Assembly (NCBI RefSeq): GCF_021729845.1
Contig: NZ_CP063397.1
Span: forward strand, 2,370,001-2,434,000
Reading direction: 5' to 3'
Origin: Rhizobium sp. SL42
Lineage (GTDB): Bacteria > Pseudomonadota > Alphaproteobacteria > Rhizobiales > Rhizobiaceae
DNA: 64,000 nucleotides
Shown piece by piece: positions 10,188-20,285 of this stretch; position 1 is the stretch's first letter, and the number at the start of each line of letters is the position of its first letter. The notes beneath the pieces were generated by a model. The model was not told the origin of the DNA, made no database searches, and saw only the letters and a list, made by a program, of their open reading frames with translations. The position numbers and the translations under genes were made by a program.

Positions 10188-10922
10188 ATGAGCGGCAGTG
10201 ACCAGAGCGATTTCATCGATGACCAGGATTCGGAGAGTAGCAGGCAGACCGCCGATCCGCAGCGGGCTTTCGACGAGCGCGAGGCGCTGCGTATCGCCGA
10301 AGCGCTGGTGTTTGCCTCCGCCGAACCGGTATCGACCCATTTCATCGCCGAGCGACTGCCGCGCGATATCGACGCAGGCAAGATCCTCCATCGCCTGAAG
10401 GACGACTATGCCAGCCGCGGCGTCAATCTGGTTCAGGTGGACGACTATTGGGCGTTCCGCACGGCAGCCGACCTGTCCTTTGCCATTCGCAACGAAGAGA
10501 CAGAGGTCAAGAAGCTGTCGCGCGCGGCCTTGGAAGTGCTGTCGATCATCGCCTATCATCAGCCGGTGACGCGGGCGGAAATCGAGGATATCCGCGGCGT
10601 CCAGACCTCCAGGGGGACGCTGGACGTTCTGATGGAGGCGGGCTGGGTGCGGTTTCGCGGCCGTCGCCGATCGCCGGGTCGGCCGGTGACGCTCGGCACC
10701 ACGCGTGATTTTCTCGATCATTTCGGTCTGGAGGAGCTGCGAGACCTGCCGGGGCTCGAGGAACTCAAGGGTGCCGGTCTCCTGTCCGGGCGCATCCCGT
10801 CGAATTTCAATATTCCGCTTCCGTTCGGTGGTGATGACCTCACCGAAGAGGAGGATCCGATCACACAGCTTGATCTCGAGGAACTCGGCCTCTTGACTCC
10901 GGGCGGTGAAGCAGAGGAATAG
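10188..10922 (+). CDS. scpB: SMC-Scp complex subunit ScpB
   Basis: Winged-helix partner of ScpA that dimerises and clamps the kleisin on SMC. The 244-residue protein has an acidic N-terminus, then REALRIAEALVFASAEPVS, a central SRAALEVLSIIAYHQPVTRA, and VQTSRGTLDVLMEAGWV, all typical of ScpB winged helices. An acidic C-terminal tail ends EEE-like. It follows scpA by 7 bases and is clearly part of the nagZ-scpA-scpB operon. Confidence 0.95.
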   Translation: MSGSDQSDFIDDQDSESSRQTADPQRAFDEREALRIAEALVFASAEPVSTHFIAERLPRDIDAGKILHRLKDDYASRGVNLVQVDDYWAFRTAADLSFAIRNEETEVKKLSRAALEVLSIIAYHQPVTRAEIEDIRGVQTSRGTLDVLMEAGWVRFRGRRRSPGRPVTLGTTRDFLDHFGLEELRDLPGLEELKGAGLLSGRIPSNFNIPLPFGGDDLTEEEDPITQLDLEELGLLTPGGEAEE

Positions 10923-11022
10923 GGTCAGCTTTTGAATGGTAACCGGCAGGTCCCCCGGATGCCCGGTGGGAACTCAGTCCTGGCGGCGCACCCTGCGGGC
11001 CGCAGGCCGCGCGGACGACGGA

Positions 11023-12150
11023 ATGACCCCAGCGAGAAGCCAGCATGGAGACGGACAGCGCACGGCCGGTGTAACCTTTGCCGCGCGCCTGACCTTTGAG
11101 GACATCCACCACCGCTATCACGGCAAGGACACGATCCGCGGCGTCACGCTGACGGCGGAGCCGGGCGAGGTCCTGTGTCTGCTCGGACCATCCGGATCGG
11201 GCAAGACGACGCTGCTGCGCATCGCCGCCGGCATCGAGGCGCAGACCAGCGGCCGGCTGTTGATCAATGACAGCGAAGTGGCTGGTCCGTCGGGCTTCCT
11301 GCCGCCGGAAAAGCGTGGCATCGGTTTGATGTTTCAGGATTTCGCCCTGTTTCCCCATATGAGCGTTCTGGACAATGTCCGCTTTGGCCTGACGGCCATG
11401 CCGTCGAAGGATGCCGTGTCCGAGGCGATGCTGGCACTCGAGCGGGTAGGGCTGTCGCACTATGCCGACAAATATCCGCATGCGCTGTCGGGCGGCGAGC
11501 AGCAGCGTGTGGCGCTGGCCCGCGCTCTGGCGCCGCGTCCGAGCGTTCTGTTGATGGACGAGCCTTTTTCCGGTCTCGACTCGCGTCTGAAGGACACAAT
11601 TCGGGCCGATACATTGGATATCCTGCGCGAGAGCAGGGCGACCGCCGTGGTGGTGACCCATGACGCCGAGGAAGCCATGCGCATGGCGGACCGGATCGCG
11701 CTATTGCGCGACGGTCAACTGGTCCAGGTCGGATCCTCCGACGATCTCTATCGGCGACCGCGTGATCTGTTTGCCGCAGCCTTCTTTTCGGAAATCAATG
11801 AATTTACCGGAACGGTTGCGGGCGGCAGGGTGGAGACGCCGCTGGGTGCTGCTTCTGCCGCCGGGTTCGTGGAGGGCAGCGACGTGTCGATCGCCGTCAG
11901 GTTGTCCGGTCTTTCGGTACGTGAAAGCGGCGGCTCGATCCCGGCCCGTATCCTTGCCCGTCGCTTCCTCGGCGTGGTTGAACTTCTCGACCTCGCCATA
12001 CCGGGCACGGAGCGTCCGGTAAGGGCACGCATCCGCGCCGATCTGTTATCCCCAGCTATCAGGGATGTGAGTATCGCAGTCGATCCCCGAGACATTTTGG
12101 TGTTTGAAAAATCGATAGAAACCCCCTACATCGGGGAAACGCAAATCTAA
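11023..12150 (+). CDS. ABC transporter ATP-binding protein, FbpC/PotA-like orphan
   Basis: Importer-type ATPase with Walker [11 protein letters not shown]-loop [11 protein letters not shown], signature [15 protein letters not shown], Walker [13 protein letters not shown] and the switch histidine in [11 protein letters not shown], followed by a C-terminal TOBE-like regulatory region. This matches iron(III), spermidine or thiosulfate uptake ATPases. No permease or substrate-binding gene is adjacent, so its partner is unknown. The start is uncertain: ATG 11023 lacks a good ribosome site, an upstream in-frame codon exists at 10936, and homology begins near [12 protein letters not shown]. It stands between scpB and tatA, 13 bases before tatA. 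Confidence 0.85.
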   Translation: MTPARSQHGDGQRTAGVTFAARLTFEDIHHRYHGKDTIRGVTLTAEPGEVLCLLGPSGSGKTTLLRIAAGIEAQTSGRLLINDSEVAGPSGFLPPEKRGIGLMFQDFALFPHMSVLDNVRFGLTAMPSKDAVSEAMLALERVGLSHYADKYPHALSGGEQQRVALARALAPRPSVLLMDEPFSGLDSRLKDTIRADTLDILRESRATAVVVTHDAEEAMRMADRIALLRDGQLVQVGSSDDLYRRPRDLFAAAFFSEINEFTGTVAGGRVETPLGAASAAGFVEGSDVSIAVRLSGLSVRESGGSIPARILARRFLGVVELLDLAIPGTERPVRARIRADLLSPAIRDVSIAVDPRDILVFEKSIETPYIGETQI

Positions 12151-12163
12151 GGAGTGGCAGGTA

Positions 12164-12391
12164 ATGGGTTCTTTCAGCTTGTGGCACTGGATCATCGTCC
12201 TGGCGATTGTCCTTCTGCTGTTCGGTCGTGGCAAGATTCCGGAACTCATGGGCGACGTTGCGAAGGGCATCAAGAGCTTCAAGAAGGGCATCAGCGACGA
12301 GGACGAGCAGGATACGGCATCCTCGACTTCGACCACGCCCGGTGCGACCACCGCGAAGACTGTCGACCACAAGGCCGACGAGACCAAGTAA
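12164..12391 (+). CDS. tatA: Sec-independent protein translocase TatA
   Basis: Pore-forming subunit of the twin-arginine translocase. The 75-residue protein starts [20 protein letters not shown] with a single N-terminal membrane helix, the [10 protein letters not shown] hinge, an amphipathic helix ([12 protein letters not shown]) and an acidic, Ser/Thr-rich tail. A GGAG-type ribosome site lies just upstream. tatB and tatC follow, making a full tatABC operon. Confidence 0.95.
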   Translation: MGSFSLWHWIIVLAIVLLLFGRGKIPELMGDVAKGIKSFKKGISDEDEQDTASSTSTTPGATTAKTVDHKADETK

Positions 12392-12512
12392 CACCCCTTA
12401 TCCCGTATCCGGTTCCGGCGGCCCATGCCGCCGGGACCTCATGTCGCATGGATGCGGGATTGAATGGCGCTATATCGTCGCGTCGCCGGACTATGGCATC
12501 AGGAGCCGTTGA

Positions 12513-13289
12513 ATGCTGGATATTGGCTGGACCGAGCTGCTCGTCATCGCGGTAGTCCTGATCGTGGTGGTCGGTCCGAAGGACCTGCCGCCGATGATCC
12601 GCGCATTCGGCAAGATGACGAAGCGTCTTCGCCAGACGGCGGGCGAATTCCGCTCCCAGTTCGACGAAGCCCTGCGAGAGGCGGAACTCGACGATCTGAA
12701 GAAATCGGTCGATGATCTCCGCTCGCTCAATCCGACCAATTCCTTGCGCGACGCGATCAATCCGCTGCGCCAGATGGGCCAGGACATCAAGTCCGACCTG
12801 CAGAAGGCGAGCCGGGTGGATACGCCTTCTGTCTCCGAGAAGCCGGCAGCCGTAAGCCACCCTGCAGCCGCCAGCGACGTGGCCAGCGCGCCGGTCGTCG
12901 AACATTCGATCCTGCCGGACCTGATCGCGCCGACCGCGCCGCCTGCCGATCTTGCCGCGTCGACGCCACCGGCCGCCGCAGCGCCTGCCACCTCATCCCC
13001 GGCGGGCATTGATCAGCCGGTCAAGAAGACGGCGAGCCGCAAGACCGCATCAACGACGACGGCACCTGCAACTTCCGCAACGGCAGTCAAGTCTCCCAAG
13101 GCAAAGCCGGCGGCGAAGACCGCGGGCAAGGTGGCTGAACCCAAGGTCGCCGCCCCGAAGAGTGGCGGTTCGGAGTTGGCCGGACCGAAGACGGCGGAAC
13201 CCGTCGCTGCCGTTACGCAAGCCGGAACGGTTGCAGCGCCTGCCGCCCCGCGCAAGCCCCGCAAGACCAAGAGTGAGGACCGTGCATGA
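12513..13289 (+). CDS. tatB: Sec-independent protein translocase TatB
   Basis: Substrate-receptor subunit that acts with TatC. It starts MLDIGWTELLVIAVVLIVVV, then GPKDLPPMIRAFGKM, a long amphipathic helix, and a Pro/Ala/Lys-rich C-terminal tail. The 258-residue length is long for TatB but usual in rhizobia. The stop TGA overlaps the ATG of tatC by four bases (ATGA), so the two are translationally coupled. Confidence 0.94.
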   Translation: MLDIGWTELLVIAVVLIVVVGPKDLPPMIRAFGKMTKRLRQTAGEFRSQFDEALREAELDDLKKSVDDLRSLNPTNSLRDAINPLRQMGQDIKSDLQKASRVDTPSVSEKPAAVSHPAAASDVASAPVVEHSILPDLIAPTAPPADLAASTPPAAAAPATSSPAGIDQPVKKTASRKTASTTTAPATSATAVKSPKAKPAAKTAGKVAEPKVAAPKSGGSELAGPKTAEPVAAVTQAGTVAAPAAPRKPRKTKSEDRA

Positions 13290-14095
13290 GCGGCGAAATC
13301 GAAGACAAGCCGCAGCCGTTGATCGAACACCTGATCGAGTTGCGCTCAAGGCTCATCTGGGCGATCGGTGCGTTCTTCCTGGCCTTCATCGTCTGTTTCT
13401 TCTTCGCAAAGCAGCTCTTCAACCTGCTGGTCATTCCCTATAAATGGGCTGTTCTCTGGGCGGGCCTCGATCTTTCCAAGGCAGAGCTGATCTACACGGC
13501 GCCGCAGGAATTCTTCTTCACCCAGGTCAAGGTCGCGGCCTTTGGCGCCATGGTCATCGCTTTCCCGGTGATCGCATCGCAGGTCTACAAGTTTGTCGCC
13601 CCCGGCCTCTACAAGAACGAACGCCAGGCGTTCCTGCCGTTCCTCGTTGCCTCTCCCTTGCTGTTTCTTCTGGGAGCCTCGCTGGTCTATTTCTTCTTCA
13701 CCCCGATGGTGATGTGGTTCTTCCTCGCCATGCAGCAGGCACCGGGCGAGGGCGAAGTGGCCATTTCGCTGATGCCGAAGGTTTCCGAATATCTCAGCCT
13801 GATCATGACGCTGGTCTTTTCCTTCGGCCTGGTTTTCCAGTTACCGGTGGTAACCACGCTCCTGGCGCGGGTCGGCATCATCGAAAGCCAGTGGCTTGCG
13901 GAGAAGCGCAAGTATTTCATCGTGATTGCCTTCGTGGTCGCTGCGGTTCTGACGCCGCCGGACCCGCTTTCCCAGATCGGTCTTGCGCTGCCAACGATCC
14001 TTCTCTACGAGATTTCCATCTATGCGGCGCGAATCGTCGAGCGCAATCGGGCCAAGACCACCGCTGTCGAGGCTGCCTTGAACGAGACGGAATAG
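13286..14095 (+). CDS. tatC: Sec-independent protein translocase TatC
   Basis: Polytopic receptor for twin-arginine signal peptides. The 269-residue protein has [20 protein letters not shown] at the N-terminus, the [12 protein letters not shown] region, and six hydrophobic segments with the family motif [17 protein letters not shown] and the C-terminal ADPLSQ-like region [16 protein letters not shown]. It overlaps tatB by four bases. serS follows about 100 bases downstream in the same direction. Confidence 0.96.
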   Translation: MSGEIEDKPQPLIEHLIELRSRLIWAIGAFFLAFIVCFFFAKQLFNLLVIPYKWAVLWAGLDLSKAELIYTAPQEFFFTQVKVAAFGAMVIAFPVIASQVYKFVAPGLYKNERQAFLPFLVASPLLFLLGASLVYFFFTPMVMWFFLAMQQAPGEGEVAISLMPKVSEYLSLIMTLVFSFGLVFQLPVVTTLLARVGIIESQWLAEKRKYFIVIAFVVAAVLTPPDPLSQIGLALPTILLYEISIYAARIVERNRAKTTAVEAALNETE

Positions 14096-14201
14096 GCGGG
14101 TCTCCGCCATTCCCGCCGCCGGTTTAACCCATGCCGACATGGGGCCGGACCAGGCCGCCGGCCAGATCCGATCCCGGTCCAAATCAAGACCTGGAACGAC
14201 A

Positions 14202-15485
<1,284 letters not shown>

Positions 15486-15518
15486 GCCGGCCAGTTGAGC
15501 CGAAAGAGGGAACGGGCG

Positions 15519-16289
15519 ATGCGTATTCTGCTGACCAACGACGATGGGATCCATGCCGAGGGTCTGGCCGTTCTCGAGCGGATCGCCCGCACGCTCTCCG
15601 ACGACGTCTGGATCGTAGCGCCCGAGACGGATCAGAGTGGCCTTGCCCATTCGCTGACCCTGTCGGAGCCGCTGCGCTTGCGCGAAGTTGGCGAAAAGCG
15701 CTTTGCCCTGCGCGGCACGCCGACCGACTGCGTGATCATGGCGATCCGCAAGGTACTCGATCGCAAGCCGGATCTCGTGTTGTCGGGTGTCAATGCCGGC
15801 GGTAATATCGCCGATGACGTGACCTATTCGGGTACGGTGGCCGGCGCGATCGAGGGTACGGTGCATGGCGTACGATCTTTCGCGCTCTCCCAGGTTTATG
15901 ACTACGTCGCCCGCACGCCAGTTCCGTGGGATGTGGCCGAAACCCATGCGCCTGATCTGATCCGCAAGCTGTCCACCGTCGATCTGCCGCCTGGGACCTT
16001 TCTCAACCTGAACTTCCCGTGCGCCTTGCCGCAGGAGGTTGCCGGTGTCGAGGTGACGGGGCAGGGCAAGCTTGATTTCGGCCTCAGCGTCGAAGAGCGA
16101 AACGACAATCGCGGCGTTCCCTATTTCTGGCTGCAGTTCGGCGATCGCAAGGGTGATTTCCGCGCCGGCACGGATCTGCAGGCGATGCGGGAAAAAAAGA
16201 TTTCCGTGACGCCGCTCAAACTCGATATGACCGACTACGCGGTTCAGGACCGCGTGGCGGCAGCCCTCGGCTTCGGGAGCGGCGTGTGA
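15519..16289 (+). CDS. surE: 5'/3'-nucleotidase SurE
   Basis: Metal-dependent nucleoside monophosphate phosphatase. The protein begins [20 protein letters not shown] with the metal-binding Asp-Asp pair and carries the phosphate-binding [19 protein letters not shown]. An AGAGGG ribosome site precedes ATG 15519. The TGA stop overlaps the GTG start of pcm (GTGA), the classical surE-pcm pair of stress survival genes. Confidence 0.96.
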   Translation: MRILLTNDDGIHAEGLAVLERIARTLSDDVWIVAPETDQSGLAHSLTLSEPLRLREVGEKRFALRGTPTDCVIMAIRKVLDRKPDLVLSGVNAGGNIADDVTYSGTVAGAIEGTVHGVRSFALSQVYDYVARTPVPWDVAETHAPDLIRKLSTVDLPPGTFLNLNFPCALPQEVAGVEVTGQGKLDFGLSVEERNDNRGVPYFWLQFGDRKGDFRAGTDLQAMREKKISVTPLKLDMTDYAVQDRVAAALGFGSGV

Positions 16290-16939
16290 AGTCAGCTCTG
16301 CTCGAGAAGGAAGGTTTTGCCGCGCTGGTTCTGCGTTTGCGGGCCGAAGGCTTGAGCAATATCGACCTGCTGACCGCCGTCGAGCAGACGCCACGCTCGC
16401 AATTCGTCGCTCCGGAATATACCGAGAATGCCTATTCCAGCCGATCGATCCCGATCGAATGTGGGCAGTTCATGGAAGGGGCGGATCTGGCCGTGCGCCT
16501 GCTGTCGCTGCTGCAGGTCAAGCCGGGCCAGCGGGTGCTGGAAATCGGAACCGGCAGCGGATTTGTCACCGCCGTGCTGGCGCGTCTGGCCGAACGCGTC
16601 ATTTCGATCGAACGCTACCGCACCCTGGTCGGCAATGCGCAGCGCCGGCTCGACAGCCTCGGTTTGCGCAATGTCATCCTGCGTCAGGTGGACGGCAGCA
16701 ACGGTCTGCCCGGCGAGGGCACGTTCGACCGCATCTTCGCAACCTCCGCCTATCCTTCCATGCCGCGTTTTTTTGCCGAACAGCTGGTCTCGGGCGGCAT
16801 GTTGCTGGTGCCGATCATGGTCGATGCAGAGCGCTGCATCATGGTTCGGCTGACCAAGACCGGCAGTCGTTTCGAGCGGGAAGACCTCTTCGAAGTGCCT
16901 TTCCTGCCGATGCAGCCGAAAATCGCCCTGCATATCTGA
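16286..16939 (+). CDS. pcm: Protein-L-isoaspartate O-methyltransferase
   Basis: SAM-dependent methyltransferase that starts repair of isoaspartyl damage in proteins. The 217-residue protein has [18 protein letters not shown], the SAM-binding [19 protein letters not shown], and the post-motif [12 protein letters not shown]. Translation starts at GTG 16286 overlapping the surE stop. After its stop about 200 bases precede the NlpD-like gene. Confidence 0.93.
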   Translation: MKSALLEKEGFAALVLRLRAEGLSNIDLLTAVEQTPRSQFVAPEYTENAYSSRSIPIECGQFMEGADLAVRLLSLLQVKPGQRVLEIGTGSGFVTAVLARLAERVISIERYRTLVGNAQRRLDSLGLRNVILRQVDGSNGLPGEGTFDRIFATSAYPSMPRFFAEQLVSGGMLLVPIMVDAERCIMVRLTKTGSRFEREDLFEVPFLPMQPKIALHI

Positions 16940-17147
16940 CGCAAGCCGGAAGTCTGCTGCCTGGCCGCATCGCTTGTCTGGCAGAGGGTTTCGGATGGCG
17001 GCACGGTGTTGCCGGCCTGCCGATGGTCAAGTGATTACATGCGTAATGTCGAAATAGTTCACAACGATTCCGAGCGGTTAACCGGCCGGTAACACTAACG
17101 CGCTTTAATAAACCCCATAGTTCGTTGCGTCATATGTGGGTCGAGTC

Positions 17148-18731
17148 ATGCGTAAAAGTGTATCGCCGAAAGCCGGATTGCCCTTCGCCCGTCTCTGCGG
17201 TGCCATTCTTCTGGCCAGTACCGCGGCCGGGTGCAGTTCCGATGCGACCCGTTTCAGCTCGCTGTTTTCCACGGACAATATCACCACGGCATCGATCCCG
17301 CGTCAGCAGGCCGGAATGAACGGTCAGGCTCCCATGCCGGCCGAGAATATTGGCAGCGGCTCTGTCGCCTCGCAGCCCAATTACAACTACAATACCCAGC
17401 AGCAGGCGATGGCGCAGCCCATGCCCGCCGCCAGCACCTATCAGCCCGCCTCGGCACGCGCCGCCAGCACGCCGGTCGCCGTCCAGCGCACCGAACTTGC
17501 GGCACCGATCGGCGCCGCATCGTCTGGCGGAACCGATCGCAACACCGCCCGTGCCGAAGCTCTGGCCCAGCCCTTCCCGAGCGCACCGGCGCAGAACGGC
17601 AATGAGACCGTGGCGCTGGCTGCTCCCGCAAGGAACCTGGCTGAACCGGCGACGACCGGCACCACGCCAAGGACCGCTGGCTGGAGCGCGACCAACGGTG
17701 CGCGTGTGACCTTGAAGCCGGGTGAAACCATCGCCACGCTTTCGGATCGCTACGGCGTGCCGCAGAAGGAAATCCTCCGGGTCAACGGCCTGTCGAAGTC
17801 CAGCGATGTCGCAAGCGGCCAGATGGTCATCATTCCGACCTTCGGCGGCGGTGCGAATGCAGCCCGCGCGGCCTCGGATTCGTCGGCTGTTCCGCTCGAC
17901 GGCAAGAAGCCGATCCTGCCCGACCAGCAGCAGAACGTGGCGGTTCTGCCGACCTCGCTCAATTCGCGCGAAAAGCAGCAGACGGCGTCCGCCAGCGCCA
18001 ATGGCAAGGCACTCTCCGGCGCGGGCGAGGGCGATGCACCCGGCAGCTATGTGGTGAAGCCGGGCGATTCACTGGCCCGTATTGCCAAGGCGACAGGCAC
18101 GCCGGTTGAACAGTTGAAAAAGGCGAACGGCCTGACCACCGCCAATATTCGTATCGGCCAGACACTGAGGATTCCGGCAAACGGCGCTGGCGTCGCCAAG
18201 GCGGCTCCGGCAAGCGACCTGGTCAAGACGGCATCCGTGCCTGCGGCATCAACCGCCGGCAACCAGCCTGCCGGTTACAAGGCGCCGACCGCGACCAAGT
18301 CGGTCAGCGAAGTCGCCTCCGTCGATACCGAATCGGCAGCACCGGAAGCAACCGGCATCGGCAAGTATCGCTGGCCGGCACGCGGTGCGGTGATTGCCGG
18401 TTTCGGCGCCAATGTCGATGGCAAGCGCAGCGACGGCATCTCGATCTCGGTTCCCACGGGTACCCCGGTCAAGGCGGCTGAAAATGGCGTGGTCATCTAT
18501 GCCGGCAACGGGCTGAAGGAACTCGGCAACACTGTCCTCGTCCGTCACGACGACGGTACCGTCACCGTCTACGGTCATGCCGATGCTCTGGACGTTCAGC
18601 GCGGCCAGAAGGTGCAGCGCGGTCAGACGATCGCCACGTCCGGCATGAGCGGCAACGTCAAGCGGCCGATGCTGCATTTCGAAGTGCGCAAGAACGCATC
18701 GCCGGTCAATCCAATGACTTTCCTGGAATAG
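17148..18731 (+). CDS. NlpD-like lipoprotein with two LysM domains and M23 (LytM) domain
   Basis: Envelope lipoprotein of about 527 residues. The N-terminus is basic, then LCGAILLASTAAGCSSD, a lipobox-like site. A Pro/Ala/Gln-rich linker leads to two LysM domains (around LKPGETIATLSDRYGVPQKE and VVKPGDSLARIAKATGTPVE) and a C-terminal M23 domain. The M23 fold keeps VYGHAD and MLHFEVRKN but the first metal site reads SDGISI instead of HxGxD, so the domain is probably non-catalytic and acts as an amidase activator in cell separation, as NlpD and EnvC do. It lies downstream of surE-pcm, the usual nlpD position, and ends at a strong terminator. ATG 17148 is preferred over 17136. Confidence 0.9.
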   Translation: MRKSVSPKAGLPFARLCGAILLASTAAGCSSDATRFSSLFSTDNITTASIPRQQAGMNGQAPMPAENIGSGSVASQPNYNYNTQQQAMAQPMPAASTYQPASARAASTPVAVQRTELAAPIGAASSGGTDRNTARAEALAQPFPSAPAQNGNETVALAAPARNLAEPATTGTTPRTAGWSATNGARVTLKPGETIATLSDRYGVPQKEILRVNGLSKSSDVASGQMVIIPTFGGGANAARAASDSSAVPLDGKKPILPDQQQNVAVLPTSLNSREKQQTASASANGKALSGAGEGDAPGSYVVKPGDSLARIAKATGTPVEQLKKANGLTTANIRIGQTLRIPANGAGVAKAAPASDLVKTASVPAASTAGNQPAGYKAPTATKSVSEVASVDTESAAPEATGIGKYRWPARGAVIAGFGANVDGKRSDGISISVPTGTPVKAAENGVVIYAGNGLKELGNTVLVRHDDGTVTVYGHADALDVQRGQKVQRGQTIATSGMSGNVKRPMLHFEVRKNASPVNPMTFLE

Positions 18732-18753
18732 GTTTTGCGTACCAGGTAGTGAG

Positions 18754-18782
18754 AAAGGCCCGGGGGAACCCGGGCCTTTTTC
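18754..18782 (+). terminator. Rho-independent terminator after the NlpD-like gene
   Basis: Eleven-pair stem AAAGGCCCGGG / CCCGGGCCTTT with a four-base loop, followed by TT. It stands between the convergent NlpD-like gene and the DUF815 ATPase gene and may serve both strands. Confidence 0.85.
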
Positions 18783-18784
18783 GT

Positions 18785-19663
18785 TCAGGCTTGTGGACGG
18801 TCGACTGAAATGCGCATCCGTCCGGCGAGATCCTGGATATATTGCCAGGCAACGCGGCCGGATCGGCCGCCGCGCGTTGTCGCCCATTCCAGCGCCTCGT
18901 GATGCAGTTGCGTCTTGTCGAGCGGCAGTTTGAAATGATCGGCATAGCCATCAATCATCGTCAGATAATCGTCCTGGCTGCATTTGTGGAAGCCGAGCCA
19001 AAGGCCGAAGCGATCAGACAGAGAGACTTTTTCCTCGACGGCTTCGGAAGGATTGATCGCCGTCGACTGCTCGTTTTCCATCATATGGCGCGGCAAGAGA
19101 TGGCGACGGTTCGAGGTTGCGTAAAACAACACATTGTCCGGCCGTCCCTCGATGCCGCCGTCGAGGGCCGCCTTCAGCGACTTGTAGGCGGTATCGTCAT
19201 GGTCGAACGACAGGTCGTCGCAGAAAACGATGATCCGGTGCTCGGCGATCTTGAGAATATCCAGAAGGCCCGGCAGGCTGGAAATATCCTCGCGATGGAC
19301 CTCGACCAGCTTCAGCGAAACGCCGGTCGTCTTGCGGATATCGGCATGCACGGCCTTGACCAGCGATGACTTGCCCATGCCGCGGGCTCCCCAGAGCAGG
19401 ACATTGTTGGCCGGAAATCCTTCGGCAAAGCGCAACGTGTTGTCCTGCAGGATGTCGCGCACATGATCGACGCCGCGGATCAACTGCAGTTCGACGCGGT
19501 TGGGCCGCACGACAGGCTGAAGATGATGACGCGCCGCGTTCCAGACAAAACAGTCGGCGGCGCTCCAATCGTTGACCACCGGGGGTGGTCCGGCCAGCCG
19601 CTCGATGGCGTCGGCCAGCCGTTTGACTTCACCCAGCAGAGCCAGCGTCGTGTCATCACTCAT
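18785..19663 (-). CDS. DUF815 family ATP-binding protein (AAA-like)
   Basis: Predicted ATPase of about 292 residues. It contains Walker A LLWGARGMGKSSLVKAVHAD, a Walker B-like IIVFCDDLSFD and a sensor-like YATSNRRHLLPRHM, all signatures of the DUF815 family, whose cellular role is not established. ATG 19663 has an excellent AAGGAGG ribosome site 6 bases upstream, which excludes longer in-frame extensions. It is convergent with the NlpD-like gene and divergent from yajC, a placement conserved in many alphaproteobacteria. Confidence 0.92.
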   Translation of the reverse strand: MSDDTTLALLGEVKRLADAIERLAGPPPVVNDWSAADCFVWNAARHHLQPVVRPNRVELQLIRGVDHVRDILQDNTLRFAEGFPANNVLLWGARGMGKSSLVKAVHADIRKTTGVSLKLVEVHREDISSLPGLLDILKIAEHRIIVFCDDLSFDHDDTAYKSLKAALDGGIEGRPDNVLFYATSNRRHLLPRHMMENEQSTAINPSEAVEEKVSLSDRFGLWLGFHKCSQDDYLTMIDGYADHFKLPLDKTQLHHEALEWATTRGGRSGRVAWQYIQDLAGRMRISVDRPQA

Positions 19664-19872
19664 GGCAACCTCCTTGCGATCTGCATTCATCGGGCCTCGA
19701 AGGCCCCTTGTCCGCCGGGTATCATGGCGAATTTTCCACTGAAAGGGTAAGAGCCGGGAAAATGGTACGCAGGCACGCTGTTTTTGTTGCATTCGCAGGC
19801 TTGGTCACTATATTCCGGCGACCTGAACGCGGGGGCCGTGAAGCCTGCCGCTTGTCTTCATAGGAGTTTTTC

Positions 19873-20220
19873 ATGTTTATCACGCAGGCCTTTGCCCAGG
19901 GAACGACCGCAGCTCCGAGCGCGATGGGTTCCGGGTTCGAAATGCTGCTGCTGTTCGCACCGTTGATGGTGGTCTGGTATTTCTTCCTGATTCGCCCGCA
20001 GCGCGCCCAGTTGAAGAAGCGCCAGGAATCGCTGTCCGCAATTCGTCGCGGCGACCAGGTTGTTCTCGGCGGCGGCCTCGTCGGTAAGGTCACCAAGGTG
20101 GTCGACGACAACGAACTCGAAGTTGAAATCGCCGACGGCGTCAAGGTTCGTGCCATGCGCACCTATATTGCCGAAGTCCGCGTCAAGGGCGAGCCCGTCA
20201 AGACGGACGCTGCCTCCTAA
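19873..20220 (+). CDS. yajC: Preprotein translocase subunit YajC
   Basis: Small accessory membrane protein of the Sec holotranslocon. The 115-residue protein has one membrane helix (EMLLLFAPLMVVWYFFLIRP) followed by the typical QRAQLKKRQESLSAIRRGDQ and a small basic/acidic soluble domain. Ribosome site AGGAG precedes ATG 19873. secDF follows after a hairpin. Confidence 0.95.
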   Translation: MFITQAFAQGTTAAPSAMGSGFEMLLLFAPLMVVWYFFLIRPQRAQLKKRQESLSAIRRGDQVVLGGGLVGKVTKVVDDNELEVEIADGVKVRAMRTYIAEVRVKGEPVKTDAAS

Positions 20221-20228
20221 TCATCGCC

Positions 20229-20254
20229 AGGCCGGCCTCGCGCCGGCCTTTGCG
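20229..20254 (+). terminator. Hairpin between yajC and secDF, partial terminator or processing site
   Basis: Stem AGGCCGGC / GCCGGCCT with a short loop, followed by TTGCGTTTTG. The T-run is broken, so it may attenuate rather than stop transcription into secDF. Confidence 0.5.
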
Positions 20255-20285
20255 TTTTGTTCGACGCCTCATTTCTGAGAGTGCC

